DNA of 64,000 nucleotides from NCBI RefSeq assembly GCF_963678635.1, contig NC_087071.1:45743095-45807094 (forward strand), given 5' to 3'. Position numbers and translations under genes: made by a program. Each line of letters starts with the position of its first letter. Position 1 is the stretch's first letter. This DNA is from Symsagittifera roscoffensis. Its lineage: Eukaryota; Xenacoelomorpha; Acoela; Convolutidae. The notes below the pieces were generated by a model. That model was not told the DNA's origin and searched no databases. It was given only the letters and a program-made list of their open reading frames with translations. Below are positions 1-10,990 of the stretch, in pieces.

Positions 1-341
1 ATATTTAATTTTGGGTTGCTCTAATTATGAACTGTCTAGCCCTCTGATGGAAAAACTGAAATCAGCTATGAATTATAACTCCATCAACAACCTAGATGTT
101 AGTGATGTTCCAGTTCGCAGACGATTGCCTCAAATTTGCTTCGGCTCGCAGACTGAATCAAACTCAAACTGACATGATTACTAACGTAACAATTAAACTC
201 TTTACTAATATTTTGAATGACGAAAATGCTTCTGAGTTTTCTAGATTAATTGACATAATTTTATGTGGGTATGGTCAAATGAAAATTGATTCAAACACTT
301 TGTTTGTGAAAATTATCATGAAGAAGAAATTCAAGTTCTAA
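1..341 (+). pseudogene. 3' part of HUH-like gene, array unit 1
   Basis: This stretch matches the C-terminal part of the HUH-like protein encoded at 55,199-55,834 (minus) in element R. Shared blocks include the RRRLPQ region and the TNVTI...IDI segment ending in an SNTLFVK-like tail. It begins before the window, so the 5' part is not visible. It belongs to the Polinton fossil and is broken. Confidence 0.6.
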
Positions 342-608
342 ATATTGTTTTGTTTTGCTCTCTTGTATATCGAAAAATATTACTAAAAAAAAATTAGAGA
401 AAACTTGAAAAACCAGAAAAAATCATAAATCGAGAGTAATTTTTTGCTAAAATATATAAGTACACTTTCTTATTGATGAACCCTCTTTGGAGTATCTTTT
501 TCAGGATATTGCTTTCTTTTCAAAAGGAAGATAAATATGGAAGGGTCCAACATTTACTCATTGGTAGTCCAACCATTTTTATTGACTTTTTTAAATCAAA
601 CACTATCT

Positions 609-609
<1 letters not shown>

Positions 610-639
<30 letters not shown>
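610..639. repeat. (CT)n microsatellite, array unit 1
   Basis: This is a pure CT run of 30 bases. It lies where unit 3 carries the structured hairpin at 3,428-3,490, so the hairpin seems to have been replaced by simple-repeat expansion in units 1 and 2. Confidence 0.95.
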
Positions 640-641
<2 letters not shown>

Positions 642-1250
642 ATGCTGCTCTTAATGCTGCTTTATTTTACGTTTATCTACATTTTTTTGGTGTAAAATTG
701 ACAATTTTTTGGTAAGAAATGTGAAAAACAAATTATATTTTTTCGGAAAATGAACACGATCCTTAACCCTGCTCAGAAATTTATGGAAAATTGGTTGAGG
801 GTATTTCAATTTATCCGGAGACAAAAAACTTTTTTTCTCAACCTTTTTTTTCAATATTTACACAAAAATTAGATTTTCTCAAAAAATCACAGCTTTTTAA
901 GCGTCTACTCTGATAGATTGCCCTCATTTTTTCGGGAAGCCAAGTCATTGAACGGACTTGCTGTAGACGGAGAGACTCTCTCTTTCTGTTGATGGATGAG
1001 TGCAATCGACTCTCTCATGCATGTTTGGTAGATAATTGTTCTTTCTCGATCAGACACTGATATTATATGTAAAGACTAGTCATGACTTGAAGATGTTCTA
1101 AGTTTTGTTAAAATAAAAAAGTGAACTACCGAAATGAACGTGAAAGAATGAAAACTATGAAAAGATTATTAATGAGATTGAGACCAGGAAAAGGGTGGCA
1201 TGGTTCAATTCGGTCAAAGCTAACCGTTTGACAACAAAAACCATTATTAT

Positions 1251-1683
1251 GTGCTGGTCGAATTCACAAAAAAGTCTACCGGTTTACTAAACAAGATGAC
1301 TTTAAAAGCCTTCGTTGTCCCTTGTCTTCTCTCTACATTCAAATATTTAATTTTGGGTTGCTCTAACTATGAACTGTCTAGCCCTCTGATGGAAAAACTG
1401 AAATCAGCTATGAATTATAACTCCATCAACAACCTAGATGTTAGTGATGTTCCAGTTCGCAGACGATTGCCTCAAATTTGCTTCGGCTCGCAGACTGAAT
1501 CAAACTCAAACTGACATGATTACTAACGTAACAATTAAACTCTTTACTAATATTTTGAATGACGAAAATGCTTCTGAGTTTTCTAGATTAATTGACATAA
1601 TTTTATGTGGGTATGGTCAAATGAAAATTGATTCAAACACTTTGTTTGTGAAAATTATCATGAAGAAGAAATTCAAGTTCTAA
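1251..1683 (+). pseudogene. 3' part of HUH-like gene, array unit 2
   Basis: This is nearly identical to unit 1, 1,342 bp away. It keeps slightly more 5' sequence than is visible in unit 1, including the VPCLLS...LILGCS block shared with element R. It is a non-functional fossil copy. Confidence 0.65.
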
Positions 1684-1950
1684 ATATTGTTTTTTTTTTG
1701 CTCTCTTGTATATCGAAAAATATTACTAAAAAAAATTAGAGAAAACTTGAAAAACCAGAAAAAATCATAAATCGAGAGTAATTTTTTGCTAAAATATATA
1801 AGTACACTTTCTTATTGATGAACCCTCTTTGGAGTATCTTTTTCAGGATATTGCTTTCTTTTCAAAAGGAAGATAAATATGGAAGGGTCCAACATTTACT
1901 CATTGGTAGTCCAACCATTTTTATTGACTTTTTTAAATCAAACACTATCT

Positions 1951-1951
<1 letters not shown>

Positions 1952-1981
<30 letters not shown>
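1952..1981. repeat. (CT)n microsatellite, array unit 2
   Basis: This CT run matches the one at 610-639 in position and length, as expected from recent duplication of the whole unit. Confidence 0.95.
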
Positions 1982-1983
<2 letters not shown>

Positions 1984-2574
1984 ATGCTGCTCTTAATGCT
2001 GCTTTATTTTACGTTTATCTACATTTTTTTGGTGTAAAATTGACAATTTTTTGGTAAGAAATGTGAAAAACAAATTATATTTTTTCGGAAAATGAACACG
2101 ATCCTTAACCCTGCTCAGAAATTTATGGAAAATTGGTTGAGGGTATTTCAATTTATCCGGAGACAAAAAACTTTTTTTCTCAACCTTTTTTTTCAATATT
2201 TACACAAAAATCAGATTTTCTCAAAAAATCACAGCTTTTTAAGCGTCTACTCTGATAGATTGCCCTCATTTTTTCGGGAAGCCAAGTCATTGAACGGACT
2301 TGCTGTAGACGGAGAGACTCTCTCTTTCTGTTGATGGATGAGTGCAATCGACTCTCTCGTGCATGTTTGGTAGATAATTGTTCTTTCTCGATCAGACACT
2401 GATATTATATGTAAAGACTAGTCATGACTTGAAGATGTTCTAAGTTTTGTTAAAATAAAAAAGTGAACTACCGAAATGAACGTGAAAGAATGAAAACTAT
2501 GAAAAGATTATTAATGAGATTGAGACCAGGAAAAGGGTGGCATGGTTCAATTCGGTCAAAGCTAACCGTTTTTT

Positions 2575-3155
2575 AGGTGTAACAATTACAAATTTTTCAT
2601 CCTGAATCATGAACCCAATTTATCCGGCTTCGCTTCAACAGCAAATTTGCGGTATCCTCCCATCGAACAAACTACATTTTTGCAATCATTCGATTGACAA
2701 CGAAAACCATTATCATGTGCTGGTCGAATTCACAAAAAAAGTCTACCGATTTACCTAACAAGATGACTTCAAAAGCCTTCGTTGTCCCTTATCTCCTCTC
2801 TACATTCAAATATTTAATTTTGGGTTGCTCTAACTATGAATTGTCTAGCCCTCTGATGGAAAACTGAAATCAGCTGAGAATTAAAACTCCATCAACAACC
2901 TAGATGTTAGTGATGTTCCAGTTCGCAGACGATTGCCTCAAATTTGCTTCGGCTCGCAGACTGAATCTAATCAAACTCAAACTGACATGATTAGTAACGT
3001 AACAATTAAACTCTTTACTAATATTTTGAATGACGAAAATGCTTCTGAGTTTCCTAGATTAATTGACATAATTTCTTAAGTGTATGGTTGAATGAAAATT
3101 GATTCAAACACTTTGTTTGTGAAAATTATCATGAAGAAGAAATTCAAGTTCTAAA
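2575..3155 (+). pseudogene. HUH-like gene remnant, array unit 3
   Basis: This unit reaches further upstream than units 1 and 2 and includes the stretch coding for the putative HUH motif (HYHVLVEF, near 2,710), then the VPxLLSTFK and RRRLPQICF blocks. It is more diverged from units 1 and 2 than they are from each other. It is broken. Confidence 0.65.
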
Positions 3156-3427
3156 TATTGGTTTTTTTTGCTCTCTTGTATATCAAAAAATATTACTACA
3201 AAAATTTAGAAAAAACTTGAAAACCAGAAAAAATCATAAATCGAGAGTAATTTTTTGCTAAAATATATAAATACACTTTCTTATTGATGAACCCTCTTTG
3301 GAGTATCTTTTTCAGGATATTTCTTTCTTTTCAAAAGAAAGACAAATATGGAAGGGTTCAAATTTTTCTTGTTGGTAATCCAACCATTTTTATTGACTTT
3401 TTATCAAACACTATCTGCTCTCACTTT

Positions 3428-3490
3428 CTCTCTCATAATACTTTGTGCCCAGTGGGGTTGGCCAGGACTTACGCAAAGTAACAGAGAGAG
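3428..3490. other. Structured hairpin element (copy in L)
   Basis: An outer stem pairs CTCTCTC (3,428-3,434) with GAGAGAG (3,484-3,490). An inner stem pairs TACTTTG (3,439-3,445) with CAAAGTA (3,474-3,480). They enclose the 18-base core GTGGGGTTGGCCAGGACT (3,452-3,469). The same core, inside stems of different sequence, occurs at 58,306-58,368 in element R. It may be a structured RNA, a replication hairpin or a small ribozyme-like element. I recognised no known family. Confidence 0.6.
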
Positions 3491-3979
3491 TTTCAAGACA
3501 AAGTTCTTCTTTATTTTACGTTTATATACATTTTTTTTGTGTAAAATCGACAGTTTTTTGGTTAGAAATAAAGATAAAAGGAGATAAAAATTTGTTTTTC
3601 AATATTTACACAAAAATCAGATTTTCTCAAAAAAACACAACTTTTAAGCGTCTACTCTCATAGATTGCCGTCGTTTTTTTGGGAAGCCAAGTCATTGAAG
3701 GGACTTGCTGTAGACGGAGAGACTCTCTCTTTCTGTTGATGGATGACTGCAATCGACTCTCTCGTGTATGTTTGGTAGATAACTGTTCTTTCTCGATCAG
3801 ACACTGTTATTATTTGTAAAGACTAGTCACGATTTGAAGATGTTTTAAGTTTTGTTAAAATAAAAAGAGTGAACTACCGATATGAAAGTGATAGAATGAA
3901 AAATATGAAAAGTTTATTGATGAGAATGAGACCAGGAAAAGGGTGGCATGGTTCAATTCGGTCAAAGCTAACCATTTTT

Positions 3980-4565
3980 TAGGTGTAACAATTACAATTT
4001 ATTCATCCTGAATCATGAACCCAACTTCTCCGGCTTCACTTCAACAGCAGTTTTGCGGTATCCTCCATTCGAATAAACTAGATTTTGCAATCATTCTATT
4101 GACAACGAAAACCATTATCATGTGCTGGTCGAATTCACAAAAAGTCTACCGATTTACTAAACAAGATGACTTCAAAAGCCTTCGATGTCCCTTGTCTTCT
4201 CTCTATATTCAAATATTTAATTTTGGGTTGCTTTAACTATGAATTGTCTAGCCCTCTGATGGAAAAACTGAAATCAGCTGTGAGTTATAACTCAATCAAC
4301 AACCTAGATGTTAGTGATGTTCCAGTTCGCAGACGATTGCCTCAAACTTGCTTCGGTTCGCAGACTGAATCTGATCAAACTCAAACTGACATGATTACTA
4401 ACGTAACAATTGAATTCTTTACGATTACTTTGAATGACGAAAAAGCTTCTGAGTTTTCTAGATTATTTGACATAATTTTAAGTGGGTATGGTTGAATGAA
4501 AATGGTTGAAACAAAATTGACTTTGTTTGTGAAAATTCTCTTGAAGAACAAATTCAAGTTCTAAC
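3980..4565 (+). pseudogene. HUH-like gene remnant, array unit 4 (most complete in L)
   Basis: This is the longest copy of the gene in element L. It contains a stretch like FILNHEP, corresponding to FILNNEP in element R and reminiscent of Rep motif 1, then the HYHVLVEF motif near 4,107, and the C-terminal blocks. It lies tail to tail with the decayed protease, the same arrangement as in element R. It is broken. Confidence 0.65.
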
Positions 4566-4948
4566 TATTGGTTTTTTTTGCTCTCTTGTATATCAAAAAA
4601 ATATTACTACAAAATCATAGAAAAAAATTGAAAAACTAGAAAAAATCATAAATCCAGTATATTTTTTCGCTAAAAGTGTTGTTCGAAAAAGAATGAGAAA
4701 GATAATTACACTTGCCGATTGATGAACTTCATTTGGAATATCTTTTTCAGGATATTGCTTTCTTTTCAAAAGAAAGACAAATATGGAAGGGTTCAACTTC
4801 TTCTTGTTGTTAATCCAACCATTTTTATTGACTTATCAAACACTATCTGCTCTCACTCACTCTTGATTTACCGCGTGAATTGTACGTCGCATATTCTTAT
4901 ACACGAGGGTATAATCGCATAATGTTTTACCTACTGGATCTGCGAAGA

Positions 4949-5143
4949 TTATTTGTCCTCCAGTTTGAGCAAAAGCAACCAGTGGGTTCCGGGTTGATCC
5001 GATGGTGACGCATTCATAATCATGAACGTATTATTGTTTTTCAGTACTGAAGAGCATGGAAAATCTGCCGGAAAAGTACCTCTAAGGCGGCATTTGAAAG
5101 GTTTAAAAGGGTTCATAAGTTCCATTATTTGGAGACTATCCAT
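4949..5143 (-). pseudogene. Polinton cysteine protease (adenain/Ulp1-like), fragment
   Basis: The translated piece carries the family's N-terminal half, with a NASxSDQPGTHWLLL-type block whose histidine belongs to the catalytic triad. It matches the protease of element R at 54,643-55,080. In Polintons this enzyme is thought to mature the capsid proteins, as adenovirus protease does. The part with the catalytic cysteine is not recognisable here. The gene follows the major capsid gene and abuts the tandem array. It is a fossil fragment. Confidence 0.75.
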
Positions 5144-5150
5144 ATCTAGC

Positions 5151-6432
5151 TTAGGTCATTAGAGTGTTTTTCAAAAATTTTTTATCTGAATGCAGATAAA
5201 CTGTTGATGCACGCTTTCCCATAAAAAACATCTCGTTATTAGCAAGACCTGCGTAAAGTTTGAGTTCGACCAAAATAGTGCAATTGGTCAATTCAGCATG
5301 AATGAAATTGTGTGAAGCCTCCTGTGTAGACGTGAGATCAAAAGCCATAATATAAGGATTATCATAATCAGCGAGACTGATTCCATGACTAGTGTTCAAA
5401 ACAAAATCAAGAGACTCAAGCGTATTACAATAAATTCTTTTATTGTCTGATGTTGAGATGGTAGTTCCGATAATATATAGGCCGTTTTTATACACAATGA
5501 TCACATCAACCCCAAGTTCTGGTAATGAAAAGGTTTTGTACTATTAGTACCCAAATACGCTTCGTTTATGCTCATTGCTACTATCATTTTTCGAACAGGT
5601 TCTTTTGCGAAAACATCCTCTTATGGCCAGCTTTGTACTACGGTAATTGCGATAAAAAAATTTAGTACTACTCCAATGTTATTGTATTTTGCCGTGTTCT
5701 TCACCAAAGTGTTTTCTATTGATGAGAGAACATAGTCAATCACAGTCATCTTTCGGACATAGAGATTAGCTTAGATTATTTGAACCTTGTAGTGTTTAGC
5801 TGCATCTTCAGATATGACAAAAAAACGGTTAGTAGACCGTCTAAGAGACAATCTAATTGTCACACCGCAGAAGTCGCAAGCACTTTTACCAAATAGCTTC
5901 AGCTCGTTCGAGACCGCAAAGAGACCTTTACGCTCCGTAAAATCCTCAACTCTCCTTCCATTACCGTCAATAGCTGATAGATTTTCTTCATAATATTAAA
6001 CTTGACAAACCAACCAATATTTTGTGACATCATTATTGTACGAAAACTCGGTCTCAATAAAGCTTTTATTAGCGTTGGTTGTGGATACTTTCTCACCCTT
6101 CAGCAATAGTGCACACTCAGAAAATAATGAAGATAAAAGATTGTTAACTAAATACAACGTATCTCTGTTTACCGCCTCTGTAGCATGTGTTGGAAGCACG
6201 GTTCCATTGTTTTGAACAATTCGCGCAACTTTTTCCAAACGAGTAAGTTGAAGATCGATGAAATTATTCCTGTCGCCAAGTAGTTCAAACCTGAGCCTAG
6301 GACCATCATGAGAGTAGAAAGGTTCAATTTTTTGGGTGAAAGCATTTTCAAAAGGGACAAGTAAAGGCGGTTTTTCAAAAAAATCCAGCGAGCTGAGAGT
6401 TGCTTCATTAAATTAGAAATCATTTTTAACAC
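5151..6432 (-). pseudogene. Polinton major capsid protein remnant
   Basis: Several pieces match the major capsid protein of element R (53,313-54,630). They include the KKLNLSTL...LGSGLNYL region near the N-terminus, the THATEAVNRDTLYLVNN block, a central stretch, and the C-terminal THGISLADYDNPYIMAFDL region. The family is the double-jelly-roll capsid protein widely annotated in invertebrates as F54H12.2-like. It is broken in many places. It lies between the minor capsid gene upstream and the protease downstream, as usual for the element. Confidence 0.85.
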
Positions 6433-6439
6433 TTGTAAA

Positions 6440-7450
6440 GAAATCGGAGCGACTTCTCTGTGCAGTTCGTTTTCTGAGAATGACGCGTCTTGTTTTTCGT
6501 GTCACCACAGTTGTTCTTTTTTAGATGACTTTTTCGAGATATACTTTCTCCTCCTATTTGCTTTTTGATGGTTTTTCTGACGGTGCTTTTGAGTGCCTGC
6601 TTAGGGTTTTTTAATTTTGTTGCAATTTCTATCAGTTGTAGAGCTGCCCGAAGAATTAGTTCTTCTCCATTTTTTTTGCTGCTGGTATCACAAATTTTCG
6701 AGCCAATGGAAGAGCCACTCTTCCTATTCCCAAGGTTAATGCAACGAAGCCACTGCCTCCTTGTTAATAGTGCCCCGAGAAATGAGGTAGGTTTGCTCGG
6801 TTGAAGTAATTTGAATCCATATTAACCAATTGCTAAAATTTTGAAATTTCACAGTTAGAACAACTTTTCCCCCTCGAGGGAAAAGAACAAGTCCTCCAGT
6901 TTCTGTGCGCAAGTTCACAGAAAAATCAGTAATAATTTTGACCAAAGCTTAACGGTTTTTCACAAGCTTAACAAGCTTAATTGTACAAGCTTAACGGTTT
7001 TTCACTCGACGATTTGTATCAATGACGGGCTAGAAAAAGTCATATCTTCCGAATCAGGCAGCCATAATGAAAGATGTTTGGTTGTTGGATCGATTACGTA
7101 ATCCAATTTCTCTAATTCTGTCTCTGGACAAATCTCATCCAGTATTTGTTCAATGCTCGTATACTCTCCTTTTGTTAGTTTCGCTGTTTTTCCAAGATAA
7201 GGGCTGAAGATCTTGTCTTTCTCAACTTTCATGCTTGCTATAACCCGATCTTTTTTGTAAGACACAATGTTGTTGTCAATTATGTTGTTCATCTGAGTGA
7301 AAAAGGTAATTTCTGTAACTGCTACTCGCTATTCACCTTGCAATTTTTTTTCTTCCCTTAGGAGATTTTTAAAGTTGGCCAGAGTGTTATCTTTAAAAAC
7401 GTTCATTGATGCAGATGAAACTAGAGTAATTGTGAAGGATGGGTAAAAAG
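6440..7450 (-). pseudogene. Polinton minor capsid (penton-like) remnant
   Basis: The best preserved part (7,002-7,292) includes YKKDRVIASMKVEKDKI and DYVIDPTTKHLSLWL, matching the minor capsid gene of element R (YYKKDKVRTSLKVAKTKI, and SIDPITKHLSIWM). The 5' end near 7.4 kb has the family's N-terminal region. The 3' end near 6.45 kb runs into the start of the major capsid gene, as in R. A short direct repeat (AGCTTAACGGTTTTTCAC) occurs twice at about 6,946 and 6,987. This is the single-jelly-roll vertex protein of Polintons by family. It is broken. Confidence 0.75.
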
Positions 7451-7539
7451 GCTGAAAGTACTCTCAGTCATGATTGCTTACGATTTCTTCTTCTCCAGAA
7501 CGTGAATTAGTTCAGACTTGTAAAATTTTCCCTCAATCG

Positions 7540-8656
7540 GCTATCTGTTAGAATCAATCATATTGTATGTGGGGGATTTCGTGTTAGTTCGTCAACAACT
7601 TCAAGTGTTTTTAACTCTAGCAAAAAGGTATGTCTACTATGGCGAGTCTAACATAATCACCAACACAAAGCCTTGGACGTCCAACTAATTTCAATGAATT
7701 TTCTGCTCTTAATCAAATCAGGCGAGGAACATTTTTTTAGTAACTTTGTTTGGTGAAAGATTTGTGACACGCTCTGTTCTCGAATCAATTGCATTGACAA
7801 AATATTGCAATATGTCAATATATGAGTAAGTCCATTTATCCTCCAAGTACTTACAATTAAAAATTTTCAGGAACGGATATTTCTCTCAGTGAATGCAGAC
7901 TTTTTCTCGCTCAATGTGCTTTTTTGTTTTAATGCCTTTCTTTTCACATAATGCTTCGAAGAACCCTTTAAACTCTGTGCCCTTGTCCACCCATACTTTC
8001 TTCGGTTGTTTTCTCGTTATCATTAATTTGAACGCTTCTGATATTGTAGTAACATACTTTGAATTCAAGGGTTGCACTGTGAGATAGCGGGACATGCAGT
8101 CACTTAACATCATGGTTGTACTGGTCAAGTTTATCAACAAAGGCCAGATCTAACGACCAGATTTCGTCGATATCGTAAACTGTGACCTCGAGTCGCGGAG
8201 TTTTTTGAATGACAGTTCGATATTTCGTGTAAGCAGGTTCAGTATGAAAGAAATGTTTAACTATCTTTCGCGACAAATTGGTTACTTTTATCAAGTTGTT
8301 CACACTATCAAATAACGCGGGCCCTTTGTCACAGTATTTAGTTTTCAACAGATTTTCTTCAACCTTGGTAAATTTCACATTGCTTGGTTTTCGCCTTCGT
8401 CTTTTCTGACGTAGGAGAATCTGAATCGCTTAGGGCGTTCCGTACGAGTCAGAGCCTTCTTCTGACTCTTTTTCAGGTTTTTGGTTTTGGGTTTTTTTAT
8501 TCTCGCTAAGGCTTTTTCTTTTTTGTTTTTTACTTTTCTTAAGGTTTGCGCTACTTCATGTCTGCCAAACGGGGGATTTTGGGCTTGTTTTTGAGGGTCC
8601 GGGTTTTTGTTTCTCTTGAGCGTTAGGAGACGCTGACTGAACCGCGCCTTTGGCAT
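7540..8656 (-). pseudogene. Polinton retroviral-like (rve) integrase remnant
   Basis: The N-terminal piece (8,375-8,656) begins with the same MPxxRFSQRL start as element R and is rich in lysine. The core (7,886-8,378) shows YDIDEIWSLDLAFVDKLDQY, CMSRYLTVQPL and VWVDKGTEFKGF, the first two acidic positions of the DDE triad. The C-terminal SH3/chromo-like part is recognisable near 7.6-7.7 kb. Polinton integrases insert the linear element and leave short target duplications. It is broken. Confidence 0.85.
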
Positions 8657-9175
8657 TTCGATTTATTACAAGTTTTTTTGTTGGTTGTTGTATGTCGTAT
8701 AAAAACACTGCAGCTTTATGTCTTGTTGGTACTTTATCAACTCATCGCCACTTACGTCACCTCATTGTCAAGGTTTATGGTGTTTTTTTTCTGAAATTTT
8801 TATGATTTCAAGTCTGGTTTTTGCTCTAATAAATTTTTTGTACTCTAGAACTTGTAACTGCCCCAAAATACTTTCGGTCTGACTATAGTGTTTCTCTTCT
8901 AATGTTTCATCTTTGTCACGTTCGACCTTTACTTCTTCATTTTCCGTTAATAGTTTAAGCTGTTCTTGTTGGGGCTGAGGAGCATTTTCCGTAAATGTTT
9001 CCTTCGTTGCAGTAGTTTTACTAGTTTGAGGAGGTAATTGGGGTCTAAGCCGGTCAAGGTAGGATATCTGAGCGCTTTTGTGTTTAATAGTATTATCGTG
9101 AAGAACGCGTACAGCATGTGGCTGCTCTTTAACTTATAAGTGTTTCGGAATTAGAATGAATTCTTCAGCAGTCAT
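8540..9175 (-). pseudogene. Conserved Polinton K/S-rich protein remnant (function unknown)
   Basis: This corresponds to the 302-residue protein of element R at 50,692-51,600. The N-terminal EEFILIPK start lies near 9,170, followed by a Pro/Thr-rich stretch, and the C-terminal tail overlaps the integrase start. The overlap block (VINRNAKGAVQS here, VINKYAKHAVQS in R) is readable in both elements, so the overlap is old. The role is not known to me. A basic tail next to capsid genes could suggest DNA binding, but that is a guess. It is broken. Confidence 0.6.
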
Positions 9176-9199
9176 AATTAGGTTGTTAGATATTTGTAA

Positions 9200-9449
9200 C
9201 AAAAATCAAGTATTTGAAACACTAAATGAAAGTTTATATTACTCAAAATAACCGCACGTTTTTTTACTACACTGTTTTTGGAGTGATTGAATACTTGTAT
9301 GCTGTCTCGAATCGTTCGGTGTTTGCAATTTTAACTGGTACGTTTCCCTTGATTACATTGAGCAAACATTCACAAATAAGTGTTATGATCTCGCGATTTG
9401 AAGTTCTTCTAATTAATCGTCTCAGTTGGTCAGGTATCAGTTGCAACAT
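9200..9449 (-). pseudogene. Small conserved Polinton protein (ECLLNV family) remnant
   Basis: The first 60 residues (MLQLIPDQL start) match the 91-residue protein of element R (50,413-50,688, MVQLNPSQL start) through the signature CECLLNVxxGNVxV. Short basic proteins with this signature recur beside Polinton genes in invertebrates. I know of no assigned function. It lies between the ATPase and the K/S-rich gene in both elements. The C-terminal part is decayed. Confidence 0.65.
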
Positions 9450-9539
9450 ATGCCGCGGATTTCATACGTTTTTCTTTTTCATTTGTGATTGGAGTAGTTT
9501 CTGCTTTAGATTAGGGTAAAGGAAAAAACTGTTGGCGCA

Positions 9540-10130
9540 AGCCGTGTGATATTTGAACAATATCTCAAACAATCTGATGTGCGGGGGGCAAGTCGATTAG
9601 AAGATGTCCAAAAGAGTCTCTGGTAGCTAATTCGTAACAGCTGCTCAAATTTTTTGGTACATTCAAAAATCTTTGCTGAACGTCACGAGACGATTTGAAC
9701 TGAATAATATGTGAAGTATTCAAATCAATCGTAAGCAACCAACGAGTTTGTTGAACTAAGTTATGCTTAACATATTTTACATCTATCCCTCCATATCAAA
9801 CCGCTGTCGCTAATCTAACAATATCCTTGTCATTATAGATGTCTCCACATGAATCATCGAAAACTAGAAGAACATTTTCCAGTTTTTTTAAAGATTCGAA
9901 TCCGTTGAGTTTCATGAACTTCACATTTACTTCGTGAGCAGACCCTTTCTTTGAGAATGCAGGTTGCATCTTTTTGTAAACATATAGAACGGTTTCAAGT
10001 TTGGGGTAAAAAGTAATTTCCATCAAAAGTTTGAGAACTTACTCAGTTTTCCCGGATCATGAGGGTCCCACTATCGCCATGAAAACTCTTGTCGAAGTAT
10101 CAATCACTTTATTCATATCCTCGGATTGGG
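9540..10130 (-). pseudogene. Polinton packaging ATPase (FtsK/HerA, A32-like) remnant
   Basis: The piece at 9,796-10,026 includes FYPKLETVLYVYKKMQPAF and ENVLLVFDDSCGDIYNDKDI, the Walker B region, matching ENILLVFDDSCEEIYNDKDF in element R. Upstream near 10.07 kb a Walker A-like stretch is still discernible. Further matches to the C-terminal half lie at about 9.55-9.75 kb. By family it is the genome-packaging ATPase. It is broken. Confidence 0.8.
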
Positions 10131-10477
10131 TAATACGTAACCAACCAAGCCGGATAAAATCGAAAACCAAACTGAAATTTCATTGCAACTTAATTTAGTG
10201 ACGGAAATTTTGAGAATGCAGAAAGTTAGTAAATTTATAAAAACTACCATTTGCTCAACAAAAACTACTTCAGACCTTGGCAAAGTTACATTGTTACGAA
10301 ACTTCCATGATTTTTTTCATTGTTTGTATCGTTATAAATGAACTCTGTTACTAATGTCGAATCAGGTTCATCTACTGCTGCTGCTGTTTCTGACATTTGA
10401 AATCTGATTTATTCTACAGACTGTGTTAGACTTTTCCTCACTGTAAATGAAGCTTGTAAAAATAACAATAAAAGCAA

Positions 10478-10660
10478 TTAGTAAGATGAACAGTACACAA
10501 TTTCATAACGTGTGGAGTCTCTATCATTTATGCCATGCATTTCTAGAACAAAGTTTGCTGGGACATTTGCAGTTTTTCCATAGTACATTATTTTCTTCAC
10601 AGTATCCTCTTTCACTGTCATCTTAATCTCATCTGGCAGTTCAATGCTGTTTAGATCCAT
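10478..10660 (-). CDS. Small conserved Polinton protein, about 60 residues, unknown
   Basis: This open frame starts MDLNSIELPDEI and ends STRYEIVYCSSY. It is clearly homologous to 49,174-49,380 in element R (MDLTSSELPNEI to YTRYEIYYCSDA), with the shared core KIxYxxKTxxVPANxVLEMH. Conservation of start, length and both ends in two diverged elements supports a real gene of the family. It has no membrane segment and no motif that I recognise. It lies between the PC4-like gene and the ATPase. Whether this fossil copy is expressed is doubtful. Confidence 0.6.
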   Translation of the reverse strand: MDLNSIELPDEIKMTVKEDTVKKIMYYGKTANVPANFVLEMHGINDRDSTRYEIVYCSSY

Positions 10661-10679
10661 CTGAACTCCTGGCTAACGT

Positions 10680-10990
10680 TTGGACACTATGACTAGTTCG
10701 GTAAGATATACTCCTCGCTTGCTGGCTAACAATTCTGATAAATTTGAATCTCTGGGAGTGTACAAATTAATCAATAACTGGAAAAAACATCTGTAGTGTA
10801 GAAAATTCTTCTTTGGAAATTATTTTTTGCTCCTTCCTCTGAACAATTTGGCCGCTGTAGTCAATACGCTTTATTCTTGTTAATTAAATTTCAAAATCAC
10901 CCTCTAGATTCATCCACGAACAATGCATTGAATTTGGGTATAGGTATGTCTCCACTTTCGCTGATCTCTCGCTGTGTTCAATTTTCAACC
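10680..10990 (-). pseudogene. PC4-like ssDNA-binding protein remnant
   Basis: The N-terminal end (KVETYLYPNS region, near 10,940) corresponds to KVETYISPNS in element R (48,849-49,193). Weaker matches to the IDCRGQVV...SEEELCTL region follow towards 10,780. The PC4/Sub1 similarity rests on the better copy in R. The 5' end overlaps the 3' end of the nuclease-like gene, as in R. It is broken. Confidence 0.5.

Larger units (their letters stand above)
1..4900 (+). repeat. Four-unit tandem array in element L (unit about 1.3-1.5 kb)
   Basis: Units begin at about 1 (cut by the window edge), 1,240, 2,570 and 3,980. Each holds the 3' part of the HUH-like gene followed by about 900 bp of non-coding DNA with CT-rich tracts. 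Units 1 and 2 are almost identical and exactly 1,342 bp apart. Units 3 and 4 keep more of the 5' part of the gene, are about 1.41-1.47 kb from their neighbours and are more diverged. The non-coding part resembles 58.1-58.5 kb of element R. The array abuts the decayed protease gene near 4.9 kb. The near identity of units 1 and 2 suggests recent unequal exchange or an assembly duplication. Confidence 0.85.

Noticed and set aside
473-715. Leu-Ser repeat frames over the CT runs
   Set aside because: The LSLSLS stretch is simply the (CT)n microsatellite. The rest aligns with non-coding DNA in element R.
3428-3490. A tRNA, spliced-leader RNA or hammerhead ribozyme at the hairpin element
   Set aside because: It has no CTGATGA/GAAA hammerhead core, no tRNA boxes, and no spliced-leader donor and Sm site in the expected order. 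It is left as an unclassified structured element.
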